DNA of 28,015 nt from Blastococcus sp. CT_GayMR20 (GCF_004570345.1 NZ_SPQM01000065.1:1-28015), one strand, 5' to 3'. Shown: positions 1-7,749, numbered from the stretch's first letter. Program-made: numbers and translations. The notes: generated by a model from the letters alone, not told the origin.

Positions 1-95
1 GGGGCGCGGCCGCCGGGCCGGCCGGATCACCCGTCCCGCACAGCGGCGTCGGCCGGGCGGTCCGCACCCGAAGCGTGGAACAGAGAGCTGCCCGC

Positions 96-1223
96 ATGGC
101 GCACGGTGACCGGTCGTGGTCCTGGCGCGTGGACGTGACGACGGTCGTCTACGCGACCGGCCTCGGAGCCAGCTCCATCGCGCTGCCGCTGCTGGCGGTG
201 GATGCCGGCTACTCGCTGGCGCAGGTCGGCGTCCTGACCGCGGTCTCCGCCGTCGCCCAGATCCTGGTGCGGCTGGGCCTGGGAGCGGCCCTGCGACGCT
301 TTCCCGACCGCCTCCTGATCACTCTGGCGAGCCTGCTGCTGGCGCTGTCCTTCTTCGCAGTGATGCCGTCGACCCACATCGCCCTGTTCGTTCTCGCACA
401 GGCGGCTCAGGGTTTCTCGCGGGCCTGCTTCTGGACCGGCATGCAGGCCCACGTGGTGAGGGACGATCGTTTCGTCACGAAGAACCTGGCTCGCAACTTC
501 ACCATGGCCAACATCGGTCTGCTCCTCGGACCCGTCGCTGCCGGATTCCTCCTGGAGGCGTCGACGGACCTCGCGCTCCTGTCGGGAGCTGCGCTCGGCG
601 GGGCAGCGACGGTCCTGTCCCTGACGATGCGCCGCCTGCGTCCCTTCGCACCCCCAGGGTCGTCGGCCCGATCACCGCTGCGGCGCCGCCCTCTGGTGGT
701 GACGGGCTGCGTCGCCGCGGGCGTCGCGGGGGCGTGGCAGGGCCTGCTGGGGTCCTACATGCCGGCCGTCCTGGGAGAGGCAGGGCATACGGCGGGCGTG
801 GTCGGGGTCCTGGTGGCGCTGGCGAGCGCCGCCAACACGACCTCGACCGCCGCCCTGACGCGCGTGCGACTGGGCGACTCTCCACGCGCCCTCGTGCTCA
901 GCTGCCTCGCTGTGGGCGCGGGCGTGGGGCTCCTCGGGGTTGCCTCCCCCTGGGTCACCAGCGCGGCAGCCTGCCTGCTGATCAGCGGTCTGGGATCGGG
1001 AGTACTGCAGACGCTGGGATCAGCCGTCGCCAGCGAGTCGGTGCACCCGGAGGAGCGCGGGCAGACCATCGCCCTGACCGGCACCGTCCGGTCGGCGGCA
1101 ATGTTCGGCTCACCGCTGGCGGTGGCCGGCTTCCTCCAGGTTGCCGGCGTCACGGCGGCGCTGGGGGTGGTCGGCGTGGGTCTGCTGCTGCCCGTGCTCA
1201 GATTCCGGAAGCGGTGGAGGTGA
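96..1223 (+). CDS. MFS transporter
   Basis: The predicted 375-residue protein is almost entirely hydrophobic, with about 12 membrane-spanning stretches rich in Ala, Leu, Val and Gly. A basic loop (RRLRPFAPPG...RSPLRRRP, about residues 185-205) separates two six-helix halves, which is the standard layout of the major facilitator superfamily. The arginine-containing loop after the second helix (LRRFPDRLL) sits where MFS motif A lies. It should act in the cytoplasmic membrane as a secondary transporter or drug exporter; the substrate cannot be read from the sequence. The ATG at 96 was chosen because AGAGAG lies 8 bases upstream; a GTG at 75 in the same frame is possible but has no ribosome site. 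The next gene, a GntR-type regulator on the same strand, could control it. Bases 1-95 hold only GC-rich leader and no recognisable gene. Confidence 0.85.
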   Translation: MAHGDRSWSWRVDVTTVVYATGLGASSIALPLLAVDAGYSLAQVGVLTAVSAVAQILVRLGLGAALRRFPDRLLITLASLLLALSFFAVMPSTHIALFVLAQAAQGFSRACFWTGMQAHVVRDDRFVTKNLARNFTMANIGLLLGPVAAGFLLEASTDLALLSGAALGGAATVLSLTMRRLRPFAPPGSSARSPLRRRPLVVTGCVAAGVAGAWQGLLGSYMPAVLGEAGHTAGVVGVLVALASAANTTSTAALTRVRLGDSPRALVLSCLAVGAGVGLLGVASPWVTSAAACLLISGLGSGVLQTLGSAVASESVHPEERGQTIALTGTVRSAAMFGSPLAVAGFLQVAGVTAALGVVGVGLLLPVLRFRKRWR

Positions 1224-1235
1224 GCCGCACGACAC

Positions 1236-1252
1236 CGCCGGGGCGACCGGCG
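1236..1252 (+). terminator. Weak hairpin behind the MFS gene
   Basis: CGCCGG, a 5-base loop (GGCGA) and CCGGCG form a perfect 6-bp stem 12 bases after the MFS stop codon. No T-run follows. It is a plausible but short GC-only terminator of the kind common in actinobacteria. Confidence 0.25.
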
Positions 1253-1337
1253 TGGCAGCGAGCGCGTCGCATCTGCAACGCCTCACTCGTCGGGATGTGG
1301 GCCGGCTTCTCGTCCCCCTGGCGTGAACGCGGCAGGG

Positions 1338-1343
1338 TATAAC
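1338..1343 (+). promoter_or_regulatory. Possible -10 box for the GntR regulator gene
   Basis: TATAAC stands out in a GC-rich stretch about 55 bases upstream of the regulator's ATG. No convincing -35 hexamer lies 16-19 bases before it, so this is a weak call based on the -10 alone. Confidence 0.25.
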
Positions 1344-1398
1344 GGGAACGTAACAACGCGTCTTCTCCCCTGTCACAGTGCCCAGCCCTGGAGCGCGC

Positions 1399-2070
1399 AT
1401 GTCTGATTCGTGGCTAGAGAGCCGCCCCAGGAAGCCGCCCGCAATCCGTCGAGCCAGCCCGTACGAGCGACTGAAGCAGGCCATCATGTCGGGCGAGCTG
1501 CTGCCCGGAGAGCAGCTGGTCGAGAACGTCCTCGCCGATTGGTGCCAGGTCAGCCGCACTCCCATCCGGGAGGCCCTCACGCGGCTGGAGCAGGACGGCT
1601 TGGCCCAGCGCACGGAACGGGGCCTGGTGGTCCGCGAGAGCAGCCCCGCGGAGATCATCGACATCTACGAGGCCCGCATCGTGCTGGAGAGCAAGGTGGC
1701 GGCGGTAGCGGCGGAGAGGCACACCGCCCTCGATCTGATAGCCATGCGACGGGCCGAGGAGCAGTACCGACGGGCCGACAGGGACGTCGTCAACGCACTC
1801 GTCGAACGGAACCGGGACTTCCACCGCACGATCTGGCATGCCAGCCACAACGAGTCGCTCATCGACCTGCTGGAGCGGCTCGACATGCACCTCGGTCGCT
1901 ACCCCGTCACCACGCTCGCCTTCCCGGGGAGGGACGAGGTGGCGATGGATGAGCACGCGGCGTTGGTCCTGGCGATCTCCGAGCGTGATCCGGAACGTGC
2001 CGCCGCGATCGCGAGCCAGCACTTCACGACGGCTCGCGACATCCGGCTCCGGCTGTGGGAGGAGGAGTAG
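1399..2070 (+). CDS. GntR family transcriptional regulator, FCD (FadR) subfamily
   Basis: The 223-residue protein has an N-terminal winged helix-turn-helix of GntR type at about residues 20-85: PYERLKQAI, the GELLPGEQL turn, then SRTPIREAL as recognition helix and RLEQDGL leading into the wing. Residues 87-215 form an all-helical FCD ligand domain, with the expected NRDFH (about 138-142), EH (185-186) and QH (207-208) motifs that bind metal or a carboxylate ligand in this family. It should be a dimeric DNA-binding repressor or activator answering to a small acid. The ATG at 1399 was preferred because GGAG lies 5 bases upstream; a GTG at 1378 is in frame but lacks a ribosome site. It lies between an MFS transporter and a thioesterase on the same strand and may regulate either. 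The ligand is unknown. Confidence 0.88.
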   Translation: MSDSWLESRPRKPPAIRRASPYERLKQAIMSGELLPGEQLVENVLADWCQVSRTPIREALTRLEQDGLAQRTERGLVVRESSPAEIIDIYEARIVLESKVAAVAAERHTALDLIAMRRAEEQYRRADRDVVNALVERNRDFHRTIWHASHNESLIDLLERLDMHLGRYPVTTLAFPGRDEVAMDEHAALVLAISERDPERAAAIASQHFTTARDIRLRLWEEE

Positions 2071-2073
2071 CCG

Positions 2074-2104
2074 TTACGAGCGGCGAAGGGTGGGTGGTTA
2101 ACGT
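2074..2104 (+). promoter_or_regulatory. Promoter candidate for a leaderless thioesterase mRNA
   Basis: TAACGT at 2099-2104 fits the actinobacterial TANNNT -10 pattern, and TTACGA at 2074-2079 could be its -35 with a 19-base spacer. The GTG start at 2111 begins 7 bases after the -10, so transcription would start on or next to the start codon. No Shine-Dalgarno is needed in that case. Confidence 0.4.
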
Positions 2105-2110
2105 TCGGGG

Positions 2111-2515
2111 GTGCCTCACCCTCCCCCCGACTGGCTGCGCCAGGACACGCTGAGCCCGCTCGACGACAAGGTCGGCGTCGTCATCACCGACTGGAACCCG
2201 GACCGACTCGTCGCCACCATGCCGGTCGCGGGCAACGAGCAGCCTTTCGGCCTGCTGCACGGCGGCGCGACGTGCACCCTCGCGGAGACGATCGGCTCGA
2301 TGGCGGCCGCGCTCACCGTCGGGCCGGAGAAGCTGGCGGTCGGAGTCGAGCTGAACGTGAGCTACCTGCGGTCGGCGACAGCGGGCGTCATAACCGCCGT
2401 CTGCACCCCGGTCAAGCGGGGACGGACCCTCGCGACCTTCCTCATCGAGGTCAGCGACGACCAGGGGCGGCAGACCGCGAGCGCTCGGCTGACCTGCATG
2501 ATCGTGCCGGCCTGA
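2111..2515 (+). CDS. PaaI/YdiI-type hotdog-fold acyl-CoA thioesterase
   Basis: This 134-residue protein has the length and layout of a single hotdog domain. The signature GLLHGG (about 47-52) followed by the long helix ATCTLAETIGS, with the probable catalytic glutamate at residue 59, is that of the PaaI/YdiI group, whose members hydrolyse acyl- or aryl-CoA thioesters. VGVELNVSYLRSA (77-90) is the family's central strand and shows the usual V-x-L-N-V-x-Y pattern. It should be a cytosolic tetramer or dimer of dimers. The substrate is open: phenylacetyl-CoA derivatives, 1,4-dihydroxy-2-naphthoyl-CoA (menaquinone route) or a general proofreading role all fit the family. The GTG start is supported by a TANNNT box just upstream. 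It converges with a GNAT gene 12 bases downstream. Confidence 0.85.
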   Translation: MPHPPPDWLRQDTLSPLDDKVGVVITDWNPDRLVATMPVAGNEQPFGLLHGGATCTLAETIGSMAAALTVGPEKLAVGVELNVSYLRSATAGVITAVCTPVKRGRTLATFLIEVSDDQGRQTASARLTCMIVPA

Positions 2516-2531
2516 ACCGGTGGCCGGTCAG
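2512..2531. terminator. Hairpin spanning two convergent stop codons
   Basis: CTGAaCCGG and CCGGtCAG flank a 3-base loop and pair apart from one bulged base. The hairpin contains the TGA of the thioesterase gene and most of the stop codon of the GNAT gene. It could end transcripts from both sides, but there is no T-run. Confidence 0.35.
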
Positions 2532-3175
2532 CCTTCGGCGACCAGCGCCGCCACCGACGGCACCGGCCGGATGTTCGGGCGGCGGCGGGCCAGCGCCCGC
2601 CGCGGTGCGGGCACCGGCAGGCCGCTGCGCTGCCAGGCCGCGAGCGAGCGCACGAGCGAGTCGAGCGCCACGATGCGGCGGGTGGAGAGCGGGGCGAAGC
2701 CCATCCTGGCGAAGAAGCGCTGCCGCTCCGCCTCGTGCCCGCCGACGGCTGCCACCACGTGCGCGGCGCCGTTCTCCTGCGCATAGCCGGCCGCCGCGGC
2801 GAGCAGTCGCGCGCCCGTCCCGCAGCGCCGGTGCTCCCGGTGGACGACGAAGGTGTCGACCGTGACCTGCGGATTGCCCAGCACCAGGGACAGCGGGTCG
2901 AGCCCGAGGACGGCGAGCCCCACGGCCACCTCCCCCCGCGCTCCCCCGCCCGGGGCGGACGGGCCCGGCAGGACGGCGAGGACGACGCGGTGCCCCGGGT
3001 CCTCGAGGAGGCGGCGGAAGCCGGAGGCCGCCGCGTTCAGCCGGGTGTGCCCGGTGAGGACGTCCTCGGCATGCGCATCCGCGCGGTGCTGCCGGACGAG
3101 TGACAGCACGGCGGGCAGGTCGTCGGGACGCGCGGTGCGCGTGACGACGCGGGACCGTGAACCGGTTCCTGACAC
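2528..3175 (-). CDS. GNAT family N-acetyltransferase
   Basis: The 215-residue protein carries one GNAT domain at about residues 10-165. VDTFVVHREHRRCGTGARLL (106-125) is motif A with the R-x-x-G-x-G acetyl-CoA pyrophosphate loop, and FFARMGFAPLS (154-164) is the usual last part of the fold. The last 45 residues (PVPAPRRALARRRPN...) are basic and lie outside the domain. The reaction is transfer of acetyl from acetyl-CoA to an amine; the acceptor cannot be inferred. The GTG at 3175 was chosen because AGGGGAGGG ends about 6 bases upstream, an excellent ribosome site. The frame stays open for 38 further codons upstream, but those residues resemble no domain. It is divergent from livH and converges with the thioesterase gene. 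Confidence 0.8.
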   Translation of the reverse strand: MSGTGSRSRVVTRTARPDDLPAVLSLVRQHRADAHAEDVLTGHTRLNAAASGFRRLLEDPGHRVVLAVLPGPSAPGGGARGEVAVGLAVLGLDPLSLVLGNPQVTVDTFVVHREHRRCGTGARLLAAAAGYAQENGAAHVVAAVGGHEAERQRFFARMGFAPLSTRRIVALDSLVRSLAAWQRSGLPVPAPRRALARRRPNIRPVPSVAALVAEG

Positions 3176-3310
3176 AGGAGCCCTCCCCTGGACGGTGGGG
3201 CGAGACTGCACCCCTGAACAGCTCTGATCACGGCGACGCGCCGAGCGTGCACAGACTGTTACCACGATGGCGTGTCCCGGAAAGGTCACAGGTCAGCCCG
3301 GAGAGACGGC

Positions 3311-3334
3311 AACGCAACACAACTGCGTTAGCGT
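3311..3334 (+). promoter_or_regulatory. livH promoter candidate with an overlapping inverted repeat
   Basis: AACGCA (3311-3316) and TGCGTT (3324-3329) form a perfect 6-bp inverted repeat with a 7-base spacer. Its right arm overlaps TAGCGT (3329-3334), a TANNNT -10 candidate about 30 bases before the livH start. A repressor bound to the repeat would block the promoter. The -35 is not obvious. A strong ribosome site (AGGGAGGT, 3353-3360) follows. Confidence 0.35.
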
Positions 3335-3363
3335 TCCTCCTCAACCATCGCCAGGGAGGTCGA

Positions 3364-4728
3364 GTGACGCACGCGCCAGGCCGCGTCCGCCGGGACGGGC
3401 ACCGCCCGGGCCCGGGGGGTCCGCGCAGGCAGATCGGCACCGGTTGGAGCCGGCGACTGCAGGGCGCCCGGCGCCCCCTCGCCCTCGCCCTCCTGCTCGC
3501 CGCACTCGCCATGGTCTTCACCGTCCTCGTGCCGGGCGTCGCCTCGGCGGAGGGGGAAGCCGTGGCCGGCACCCTGCAGACGAGCCGCAGCGGCCCGATC
3601 GAGGGCGTCGAGGTCACCGTCAGCACCTCTGACGGCGAGGAGATCGCCGAGGTCAAGAGCGACGAGGACGGCCGCTGGTCGGTGGACCTGCCCGGCCCCG
3701 GCGAGTACACGGTGGAGATCAACCCCGACGACCTGCCCGAGGGTGTCACCCTCAGCGGCGAGCCGAGCCGGACGGTCACGGTCGCCGAGGGACGGCGCCA
3801 GCCGGTGAACCTCGGCCTCGAGGACGGCAGCCGCGGCTCCGGCGCGGGCGGCGTCCGCGCCATCCAGCTGTTCGTCGACGGCCTGCGCTTCGGACTGCTG
3901 ATCGCGATCTGCGCCGTCGGCCTGTCGCTGATCTACGGCACGACCGGGCTGACCAACTTCGCGCACGGCGAGCTGGTCACGATCGGTGCCGTCGTCGCCT
4001 GGTTCATCAACGTCGACGGCGGCGTGCCCCTGATCGCGGCCGCCGTGGTCGCGATGATCGTGGGTGCCGCCGTCGGCGCGCTCAACGAGCTCGGCCTGTG
4101 GCGGCCGCTGCGCAAGCGCGGGACCGGACTGATCGCGGCGCTGGTCGTCTCGATCGGCCTCTCGCTGCTGCTCCGCTACCTGATCCAGATCGTCTACGGC
4201 GGCCGGTCCAACCCCTACGTGGACTACCAGACCGGGCGCTCGGTCGACTACGGCCTGTTCCGCATGACGAACGCCGACCTCTTCACGATCATCATCTGCG
4301 TCGTCGTCCTGGTCCTCGTCGCCGTCATGCTCCAGCGGACCAAGATCGGCAAGGCGATGCGCGCGGTCGCCGACAACCGGGACCTCGCCGCGTCGTCCGG
4401 CATCGACGTCAACCGGGTGATCCTCGTGGTCTGGATGCTCGGCGGCTCGCTGGCCGCCCTCGGCGGTGTGCTGCTCGGCCTGTCCGACCAGGTGCAGTGG
4501 GACATGGGCTTCCGGCTGCTCCTGCTGATGTTCGCGGGCGTCACCCTCGGTGGGCTCGGGACCGCCTACGGCGCCCTCGTGGGCAGCCTGGTCGTCGGTG
4601 TGTTCGTGCAGATGTCGACGCTGGTCATCGCCAGCGACGTCAAGTACGTCGGAGGGCTGCTGCTCTTGATCGTCATCCTCGTCATCCGGCCCCAGGGGAT
4701 CCTGGGCAGCCGCGCACGGATCGGCTGA
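3364..4728 (+). CDS. livH: Branched-chain amino-acid ABC transporter permease LivH with an N-terminal secreted beta-sandwich domain
   Basis: The 454-residue protein is a LivH-type permease with an added front part. Residues 24-62 look like a secretion signal: basic RRLQGARR, a hydrophobic core, then ASA-EG as a likely signal peptidase site. Residues 64-152 resemble a carboxypeptidase-regulatory-like or Cna-B-like beta-sandwich (VAGTLQTSRSGPIEGVEVTV, DEDGRWSVDLPGPGEYTVEI). Residues 165-448 are the permease: a GLSLIYGTTGLTNFAHGE start, several helices, and the ATPase-coupling loop AMRAVADNRDLAASSGID (331-348), ending in the family's RPQGILG. E. coli LivH is about 308 residues, so some 150 are extra. 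The GTG at 3364 follows AGGGAGGT at the right distance. It is the first gene of livHMGF, with 3 bases between it and livM. The permease call is firm; the domain type of the extra part is inferred from pattern. Confidence 0.92.
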   Translation: MTHAPGRVRRDGHRPGPGGPRRQIGTGWSRRLQGARRPLALALLLAALAMVFTVLVPGVASAEGEAVAGTLQTSRSGPIEGVEVTVSTSDGEEIAEVKSDEDGRWSVDLPGPGEYTVEINPDDLPEGVTLSGEPSRTVTVAEGRRQPVNLGLEDGSRGSGAGGVRAIQLFVDGLRFGLLIAICAVGLSLIYGTTGLTNFAHGELVTIGAVVAWFINVDGGVPLIAAAVVAMIVGAAVGALNELGLWRPLRKRGTGLIAALVVSIGLSLLLRYLIQIVYGGRSNPYVDYQTGRSVDYGLFRMTNADLFTIIICVVVLVLVAVMLQRTKIGKAMRAVADNRDLAASSGIDVNRVILVVWMLGGSLAALGGVLLGLSDQVQWDMGFRLLLLMFAGVTLGGLGTAYGALVGSLVVGVFVQMSTLVIASDVKYVGGLLLLIVILVIRPQGILGSRARIG

Positions 4729-4731
4729 GCC

Positions 4732-5730
4732 ATGGGAGAGCTGCTCGACGCGCTGACCACCGCGCTCAAGGCCGGCCTGGGCTTCCAGGCCATCTTCTTC
4801 GCCCTGCTGGCGATCGGTATCAACGTGCAGTTCGGGTACACCGGGCTGCTCCAGTTCGGGCAGATCGCCTTCGCGATGCTCGGCGCCTTCGGCATCGCGG
4901 TGTCGGTCACCCAGTGGGGTCTGCCGTTCTGGCTCGGCGTCGTCATCGGGCTCGTCGCGGCGATCGTGCTCGCCCTGCTGCTCGGTCTCCCGACCCTGCG
5001 GCTGCGTGCGGACTACCTCGCCATCGCCACGATCGCCGCGGCCGAGGGGTTACGGCTGTTGTTCCGGTCCGTGGACTCCACGCCGGTGACCGGCGGCACC
5101 CGTGGGCTGGCGGCCTTCAACGGCGGCTTCATCCGCCTGGCGCCCTGGGAGACCAGCCGGCGCTACAACATCCTCGGCACCACGTGGTCCGGGTCCGAGC
5201 TGTGGGTGGCGCTCGTCGGCTGGACCCTGGTGGCGCTGTTCTGCCTGCTCATCTGGGCCCTGATGCGCGCACCGTGGGGCCGGGTCGTGCGGTCCATCCG
5301 GGAGGACGAGGACGCCGTCCGGGCGCTGGGCAAGAACGTCTACGTCTACAAGATGCAGGCCCTCGTGCTCGGTGGCGTGATCGGAGCTGTCGGCGGCATG
5401 GTCTACGCGGTGGGCACCGGTTCGGCCATCCCCGACCAGTACCAGAACGCCAACACCTTCCTGGCCTACGCGGCGCTCATCCTCGGCGGTGCGGCGCGGG
5501 TGCTCGGACCGGTGATCGGTTCGATGCTGCTGTTGTTCATCATCCAGTTCGCCGACACCCTGCTCCGTACCCTGATCAGCAACGGGATCATCCCCGAGGG
5601 GCTCCTGACGGCGACCGACGTGGCCCAGATCCGATTCGTGCTCGTGGGTCTCGGCCTCATCCTCTTGATGGTGTTCCGACCACAGGGCATCTTCGGCGAC
5701 CGACGAGAGGTGATGCTCGATGCCCGCTGA
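4732..5730 (+). CDS. livM: Branched-chain amino-acid ABC transporter permease LivM
   Basis: This 332-residue polytopic membrane protein is the second permease subunit. NVQFGYTGLLQFGQIAFAMLG near residue 31 is the characteristic LivM opening, with G-Y-x-G-L-x-x-F-G-x-x-A. GLPTLRLRADYLAIATIAAAE follows, and the coupling loop GRVVRSIREDEDAVRALGKNV (about 184-204) contacts the ATPases. The C-terminus again ends with FRPQGIFG. With LivH it forms the membrane channel. It starts 3 bases after livH and overlaps livG by 11 bases, which implies translational coupling. Length matches the shorter actinobacterial LivM proteins and lacks the long N-terminal part of E. coli LivM (about 425 residues). Confidence 0.93.
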   Translation: MGELLDALTTALKAGLGFQAIFFALLAIGINVQFGYTGLLQFGQIAFAMLGAFGIAVSVTQWGLPFWLGVVIGLVAAIVLALLLGLPTLRLRADYLAIATIAAAEGLRLLFRSVDSTPVTGGTRGLAAFNGGFIRLAPWETSRRYNILGTTWSGSELWVALVGWTLVALFCLLIWALMRAPWGRVVRSIREDEDAVRALGKNVYVYKMQALVLGGVIGAVGGMVYAVGTGSAIPDQYQNANTFLAYAALILGGAARVLGPVIGSMLLLFIIQFADTLLRTLISNGIIPEGLLTATDVAQIRFVLVGLGLILLMVFRPQGIFGDRREVMLDAR

Positions 5731-6772
5731 CCCGACACCCACCGGCGCCACGGCGTCCGGTGCAGGCACCCCCCACGGCTACCACCCGGGCGAGGCCGGC
5801 GGTTTCCGCAGCGGCGACACGCCGCAGCGGCTCGCCCAGGCGGCTCTGCGCGACCTGCCCTGGGAGGTCGGCGTCGCCAAGCCGGACCCGGCGATCGTCG
5901 TCGACGGGGTCACGCGGACCTTCGGCGGCCTGACCGCCGTCTCGGTCGATCACCTCGAGGTGCAGCGCGGCGGGATCACCGGACTGATCGGCCCGAACGG
6001 GGCCGGCAAGACCACGCTGTTCAACCTGCTGACGGGATTCGACCAGCCCGACACCGGCACCTGGTCCTTCGACGGCAGGTCCCTGGGCAAGCTCTCCCCG
6101 CACCAGGTCGCCCGGCTGGGCGTCGTCCGCACGTTCCAGCTGACCAAGGCGCTGTCCCGGCTCACCGTGCTGCAGAACATGCTGCTCGGGGCCCAGGGGC
6201 AGCGCGGCGAGGGGTTCTTCCGCGCGCTCGTACCGGGCGTATGGAAGGCCCAGGAGAAGGCCAACACCGAGAAGGCCATGGACCTCCTCCAGCGGTTCAA
6301 GCTGGACACCAAGAAGGACGACTTCGCCGGCACCCTGTCCGGTGGTCAGCGCAAGCTGCTGGAGATGGCGCGCGCGCTCATGAGCGACCCGCAGGTCGTC
6401 ATGCTCGACGAGCCTATGGCCGGCGTGAACCCCGCCCTGACCCAGAGCCTGCTCGGCCACGTCAAGGACCTGCGCGAGCAGGGCATGACGGTGATCTTCG
6501 TCGAGCACGACATGGACGTCGTCCGTGACATCAGCGACTGGGTGGTGGTGATGGCCGCCGGCCGCATCATCGCCGAAGGCCCGCCGGAGTCGATCAGCCA
6601 GAACCAGGCCGTGGTCGACGCCTACCTGGGCGCCCACCACGACGCGCCGCTCACCGTCGAGGAGGAGGACCGGGTCCTCGCCCAGGCCGAGCAGGCCATC
6701 GCGGCCGAGGAAGGCACCACCGGCGAGGTCCTCGCCTCCGAGTCCGTCGAGCAGAAGGACACCGACCGATGA
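5720..6772 (+). CDS. livG: Branched-chain amino-acid ABC transporter ATP-binding protein LivG
   Basis: The ATPase domain covers about residues 58-305: Walker A GPNGAGKT (91-98), Q-loop within VVRTFQLTK, signature LSGGQ (206-210), Walker B VVMLDE (226-231) and the switch histidine in VEHD (H263). EHDMDVV and the final AYLG are typical of LivG. The protein hydrolyses ATP at the cytoplasmic face to drive import. At 350 residues it is about 95 longer than E. coli LivG. The extra length is a 57-residue Gly/Pro/Thr-rich front part and a 45-residue acidic, Glu-rich tail after residue 305, neither with a recognisable domain. The ATG at 5720 follows GAGAGGTG and overlaps livM by 11 bases; livF starts inside the stop codon region (ATGA). 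Confidence 0.93.
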   Translation: MPADPTPTGATASGAGTPHGYHPGEAGGFRSGDTPQRLAQAALRDLPWEVGVAKPDPAIVVDGVTRTFGGLTAVSVDHLEVQRGGITGLIGPNGAGKTTLFNLLTGFDQPDTGTWSFDGRSLGKLSPHQVARLGVVRTFQLTKALSRLTVLQNMLLGAQGQRGEGFFRALVPGVWKAQEKANTEKAMDLLQRFKLDTKKDDFAGTLSGGQRKLLEMARALMSDPQVVMLDEPMAGVNPALTQSLLGHVKDLREQGMTVIFVEHDMDVVRDISDWVVVMAAGRIIAEGPPESISQNQAVVDAYLGAHHDAPLTVEEEDRVLAQAEQAIAAEEGTTGEVLASESVEQKDTDR

Positions 6773-7626
6773 GCGACCCGCTGTTCGAGGTGGACGAGAC
6801 CGGGGAGGACGTCACGCGTGCCGACGAGGCCGCGTCGTCCACCGCCGAGCTGTCACCGGCCGAGAAGGCCGCCACCCGCGAGGAGCACGTCCGCCTGGCG
6901 GAGGGTGCCCTCGTCCGCGCCGACGACCTGGTGGCCGGCTACGTGCCGGGCGTGAACATCCTCCGGGGCTGCGACTTCTACCTCCAGGACGGCGAGCTCG
7001 TCGGCATCATCGGACCCAACGGCGCCGGCAAGTCGACGCTGCTCAAGGCCCTGTTCGGGCTGATCCCCGTCCGCTCCGGCGGAGTCACCCTGCGCGGCGA
7101 GGACATCACCTCGGCGCCGGCGCACCGCCTGGTGTCCCTGGGCGTCGGGTACGTGCCCCAGAACAACAACGTGTTCCCCTCGCTCACCATCGAGGAGAAC
7201 ATGCAGATGGGCGTGTACCTGCGACCGAAGACGTTCAAGGACCGGTTCGACTACGTCGTCGACCTGTTCCCGCTGCTCGGGGAGCGCCGCAAGGGCAAGG
7301 CGGGATCGCTGTCCGGCGGTGAGCGGCAGATGGTCGCGATGGGCCGAGCCCTGATGATGGACCCGTCGGTACTGCTGCTCGACGAGCCGTCGGCCGGCCT
7401 CTCCCCCGCCTACCAGGACGAGGTCTTCATCCGCTGCCGGCGGATCAACGCCACCGGCGTCTCGATCATCATGGTCGAGCAGAACGCGCGCCGGTGCCTG
7501 CAGATCTGCGACCGCGGCTACGTCCTCGACCAGGGCCGCAACGCCTACACCGCGACCGGCGAGTCGCTCATGCACGACCCGAAGGTCGTCGAGCTGTACC
7601 TGGGGACCCTGGCCAAGGCCCGCTAG
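6769..7626 (+). CDS. livF: Branched-chain amino-acid ABC transporter ATP-binding protein LivF
   Basis: The second ATPase subunit is 285 residues long, with Walker A GPNGAGKS (82-89), YVPQNNNVFPSLT around the Q-loop, signature LSGGE (181-185), Walker B VLLLDE (201-206) and VEQNA (236-240). Gln at the place of the switch histidine is normal for LivF. VELYLGT closes the domain. It pairs with LivG. The first 48 residues are an acidic, Ala- and Glu-rich segment outside the ATPase fold; E. coli LivF has 237 residues and lacks it. Start and stop overlap livG by 4 bases. It is the last gene of the operon and is followed 53 bases later by a strong hairpin. Confidence 0.93.
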   Translation: MSDPLFEVDETGEDVTRADEAASSTAELSPAEKAATREEHVRLAEGALVRADDLVAGYVPGVNILRGCDFYLQDGELVGIIGPNGAGKSTLLKALFGLIPVRSGGVTLRGEDITSAPAHRLVSLGVGYVPQNNNVFPSLTIEENMQMGVYLRPKTFKDRFDYVVDLFPLLGERRKGKAGSLSGGERQMVAMGRALMMDPSVLLLDEPSAGLSPAYQDEVFIRCRRINATGVSIIMVEQNARRCLQICDRGYVLDQGRNAYTATGESLMHDPKVVELYLGTLAKAR

Positions 7627-7678
7627 CCCCGTTCCGCCCGTTCCACCCGGGCGCGATCTCCTCCGCCCCGGACAGCAG

Positions 7679-7710
7679 AGTGGCCCGGCACCTTCCGGTG
7701 CCGGGCCACT
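7679..7710. terminator. Strong bidirectional terminator between livF and the substrate-binding protein gene
   Basis: AGTGGCCCGGCACC, loop TTCC, and GGTGCCGGGCCACT form a perfect 14-bp stem with a 4-base loop. It sits in the 123-base gap between two convergent genes and can end transcripts from either side. No T-run follows on either strand. Confidence 0.8.
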
Positions 7711-7749
7711 GCTGGGCGGTGCTACCGGGTCGGTCGACCCGGCCGAGCG

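Noticed and set aside
4098..5933. A 611-residue open frame over livH-livM-livG
   Set aside because: It is out of frame with three clear transporter genes, is Arg/Pro-rich and shows no domain.
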